64,000 nucleotides of DNA from Melioribacteraceae bacterium (GTDB taxonomy: Bacteria; Bacteroidota; Ignavibacteria; Ignavibacteriales; Melioribacteraceae): the NCBI GenBank assembly GCA_035362835.1, contig DAOSDY010000003.1:310001-374000 (forward strand). Direction: 5' to 3'. The position numbers and the translations under genes were made by a program. Each line of letters starts with the position of its first letter. Position 1 is the stretch's first letter. Positions 61,849 to 64,000 of the stretch are shown here, piece after piece. Under the pieces are notes generated by a model, which worked only from the letters and a program-made list of their open reading frames with translations, was not told the DNA's origin and searched no databases.

Positions 61849-63284
61849 ATTTTATGAATGAAAAAGTAAATAACGATTTAATTCTGAAAAGAGCTATAAA
61901 ATACAGATGGGAAATTGGTGATCATTTCCTCGATTCTGTTATGGAATCTATTTATAAGGATGCTGAAACGATTGCCGGAAAAGTCGTTTCAACTCCCGAT
62001 AGTAAGTCGAACTATAATATGGATCGGATGATTGATAAAATAGTTACAAGCAAATGGACCGGATTCCCGATTATGCTGCTGCTTTTATCCTTCGTATTCT
62101 GGCTTACTATCGTAGGTTCAAATTATCCTTCCGGGCTTCTTGCAAGTCTGTTGGTTGAAACAATTCATCCGATATTAAAAGAACTGATTAATTCCACCGG
62201 TATTCCTTGGTACATTAATGGATTAATAATTGACGGGGGATATTTGTCAATGGCATGGGTTGTGAGTGTAATGCTTCCGCCAATGGCAATCTTTTTCCCT
62301 ATGTTCACTCTTTTGGAAGATTTTGGATATCTCCCAAGAGTTGCATTTAATATGGATAATCTCTACAAACGTGTAGGTGCTCACGGTAAACAGGCACTTA
62401 CAATGACTATGGGATTCGGCTGCAATGCTGCCGGAGTGATAGCGGCAAGAATTATCGATAGTCCACGTGAACGACTGATTGCAATAATCACCAATAACTT
62501 TTCTCTTTGCAACGGACGATGGCCCACTCAAATTTTGATTGCTACCATTTTCATCGGGAGCCTGGTTCCGCCTGTGCTGGGTGGATTGGTTTCTGCTGCC
62601 GCAGTTGTTTCAGTTGCTCTTCTTGGAATTCTTTTTAGCCTGGTTGTTTCCTGGATGTTATCCAGAACAGTTCTTAAAGGGGAGGTATCAGCGTTCAGTC
62701 TTGAACTGCCTCCATACAGGCCGCCCAGATTGTTACAAACTCTATACACATCATTAATCGATCGGACTATATTTGTCTTATGGAGAGCCGTCATTTTTGC
62801 AATTCCTGCGGGTATGGTTATCTGGCTGGTTTCGAATATTTCAATTAATGATGTAAGTCTGGCAGAATACTTTGTAAGGTTTGCCGATCCGTTTGCAATA
62901 TTCATTGGATTAAACGGGATTATTATTCTCGCTTATATTATTGCAATACCTGCAAACGAAATTGTTATTCCGACAATTTTAATGCTTTCCGTTCTTGTTT
63001 TTGGAATCACCGATTTCGGTTCCGGATCCGGTGTGCTTTTTGAACTGGATAATGTTGGTGATGTTGCTTCCATATTGAAAACAGGCGGATGGACCGCCTT
63101 AACAGGTATTAACCTGATGCTATTTAGTTTATTACACAATCCATGCTCAACAACTATTTATACAATTTATAAAGAAACACGTAGTTTAAAGTGGACTCTA
63201 ATTTCAACGTTGCTTCCGATATTTCTCGGTTTAGCAGTATGTTTTTTTGTTGCGCAGTTATGGAGAATTTTTATCGGAAATTAA
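61845..63284 (+). CDS. feoB: FeoB C-terminal membrane permease as a separate gene
   Basis: This is the 479-residue membrane part of the Fe(II) transporter, with about eight to ten helices. It keeps the linker helix LILKRAIKYRWEIGDHFLDS, then MDRMIDKIVTSKWTGFPIML, the two Gate motifs with conserved Cys (TMGFGCNAAGVIAARIID and NNFSLCNGRWPTQILIA), and the C-terminal LFSLLHNPCSTTIYTIYKET. The start is GTG 61845 overlapping the upstream stop, with ATG 61854 as an equally good alternative. The G domain is supplied in trans by the preceding gene. Together the two reconstitute a full FeoB. Confidence 0.9.
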   Translation: MNFMNEKVNNDLILKRAIKYRWEIGDHFLDSVMESIYKDAETIAGKVVSTPDSKSNYNMDRMIDKIVTSKWTGFPIMLLLLSFVFWLTIVGSNYPSGLLASLLVETIHPILKELINSTGIPWYINGLIIDGGYLSMAWVVSVMLPPMAIFFPMFTLLEDFGYLPRVAFNMDNLYKRVGAHGKQALTMTMGFGCNAAGVIAARIIDSPRERLIAIITNNFSLCNGRWPTQILIATIFIGSLVPPVLGGLVSAAAVVSVALLGILFSLVVSWMLSRTVLKGEVSAFSLELPPYRPPRLLQTLYTSLIDRTIFVLWRAVIFAIPAGMVIWLVSNISINDVSLAEYFVRFADPFAIFIGLNGIIILAYIIAIPANEIVIPTILMLSVLVFGITDFGSGSGVLFELDNVGDVASILKTGGWTALTGINLMLFSLLHNPCSTTIYTIYKETRSLKWTLISTLLPIFLGLAVCFFVAQLWRIFIGN

Positions 63285-63285
63285 A

Positions 63286-64000
63286 ATGAGTAAAAGTGTA
63301 ATTAAGAATATTATTATGTTATTCCTTTTCCCGGTCCTTGAATTATTTGCTCAAGGTAGTATACCTCCGTTGTCTACGGACAGACCGGATCAAACAGAAT
63401 CGGCACAGGTTGTTCCTCTTAATTCTATTCAGATCGAGATCGGTTTCCTATTTCAAAAACAGTCACTTATTGAGAATAATGTTAGAATTGAAAATCAGAA
63501 TTTAATTTTAGGAAGTACGCTTGTCAGATACGGATTGAGCGAGTCTGTCGAATTGAGGTTTGGTGCCGAGTATTTTTCCGGTAGATCGAAAATTGATGAG
63601 GTTGAATCTTCGATCAAGGGTGTACAGGGAGTATACTTTGGCAGTAAGTTCCACTTCAGAAAAGATCAGGATTTAATAACGAATGCTTCCTTACTTGTTA
63701 ATTTTAACCTCCCTCACGGCAACCAGATGTTAAGGCCGGAACGTTTTGAATCCGGTATAGCACTCTGTTTAGAACAAAAACTTAACAGTCGAATCGACCT
63801 TGGATTCAATTTTGGATTTACTGATGAAAGTAAAATTAACCGGCTCATCTATTTCTATTCTGCTTCCCTGGGTTTCAATTTGAACGAGAGGATTGGATTC
63901 TTTATTGAATTGTATGGGGACTTGAATGGCAATTTAAACAATTACTACAATCTGGATGCGGGAATTAAGTTTTTACAAAAGGAGAATATTCAAATCGATT
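63286..64000 (+). CDS. Outer-membrane transporter-like beta-barrel (Phenol_MetA_deg-type), 3'-truncated by window edge
   Basis: ATG at 63286, one base after the feoB permease stop, opens a frame to the window end (238 codons seen). It has a signal peptide (SKSVIKNIIMLFLFPVLELF then AQG) followed by PPLSTDRPDQTESAQVVPLN and alternating strands (IQIEIGFLFQKQSL, LVRYGLSESVELRFGAEYFS, SLLVNFNLPHGNQML, RIDLGFNFGFTDES). The STDRPDQTE opening is typical of the transporter family annotated from the phenol MetA pathway. Position after feo suggests a porin for metal or substrate passage, unproven. Confidence 0.75.
   Translation, partial: MSKSVIKNIIMLFLFPVLELFAQGSIPPLSTDRPDQTESAQVVPLNSIQIEIGFLFQKQSLIENNVRIENQNLILGSTLVRYGLSESVELRFGAEYFSGRSKIDEVESSIKGVQGVYFGSKFHFRKDQDLITNASLLVNFNLPHGNQMLRPERFESGIALCLEQKLNSRIDLGFNFGFTDESKINRLIYFYSASLGFNLNERIGFFIELYGDLNGNLNNYYNLDAGIKFLQKENIQID

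Noticed and set aside
61840..61860. Feo split considered as a sequencing frameshift
   Set aside because: The stop and start overlap in the GTGA pattern used at several other gene joints in this window, and the permease half keeps a complete linker helix. Read-level data would still settle it.
1..64000. Search for tRNA, rRNA, riboswitch, insertion sequence and origin signals
   Set aside because: No gap is long enough for rRNA, no cloverleaf or conserved riboswitch core was seen in the short intergenic spaces, and no transposase or DnaA-box cluster was found.

Overview
This window looks like a core-genome stretch of a Gram-negative bacterium of the Bacteroidota/Chlorobiota/Ignavibacteria assemblage. 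Ignavibacteria (Melioribacter or Ignavibacterium-like) is my best guess. It rests on the AT-leaning sequence, the full lipid A and LPS toolkit (lpxB, lpxK, MsbA-like exporter, O-antigen ligase, LolA), the pairing of ftsK with lolA, a sodium-neurotransmitter-symporter with its tiny MetS-like partner, and several promoter candidates of the Bacteroidota form TTTG-N19/20-TAnnTTTG. The phylum call is inference from family memory. No rRNA, tRNA, CRISPR array, insertion sequence or prophage is visible. Genes are packed tightly, many stop and start codons overlap, and no gene-free gap exceeds about 160 bases.

Block 1 (1-33981, plus strand) is one long co-directional run. It starts inside pnp and continues with dusB, rng, a TalC-type transaldolase, gcvT, comB and ftsK. 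An envelope group follows: lolA, a flippase-like membrane protein, an outer-membrane barrel and uppP. Next come a cyclophilin lipoprotein, the NSS transporter with its 37-residue partner, holA, an ECF sigma factor with a candidate anti-sigma factor, rpmE, rsmB, a RodZ-like protein and ligA. The block ends with a GT9-like small protein, a STAS protein, a HAD phosphatase, a PgpH-type 7TM-HD protein, xerD/C, a lipoprotein, and a polysaccharide/LPS group (ABC exporter, O-antigen ligase, family 2 glycosyltransferase), then nadK and a thioredoxin-like protein. A strong bidirectional terminator at 33981-34014 closes it.

Block 2 (34031-59193, minus strand) reads from right to left: mrp, nfu, tpiA, a GH2-like membrane protein, smc, a HAD phosphatase, an ICMT-like methyltransferase, lpxB, a DUF374 acyltransferase, lpxK, ppdK, queA, ispD, plsY, gpsA and recG. 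It ends in a compact four-gene operon of two ATP-grasp (Ddl-like) ligases, a GNAT acetyltransferase and lysine 2,3-aminomutase. That operon is the best candidate here for an undescribed pathway, probably making a beta-lysine conjugate.

Block 3 (59352-end, plus strand) is an iron-uptake operon: a DtxR-type regulator behind a 16-bp perfect palindrome, a membrane-anchored DtxR-like/FeoA/FeoA fusion, and a FeoB split into a soluble G-protein gene and a separate permease gene. An outer-membrane protein that runs off the window follows.

Other architectures worth attention are an O-antigen ligase with a roughly 300-residue beta-propeller-like insertion and a GH2-fold protein that has lost its acid/base motif and carries a polytopic membrane tail.
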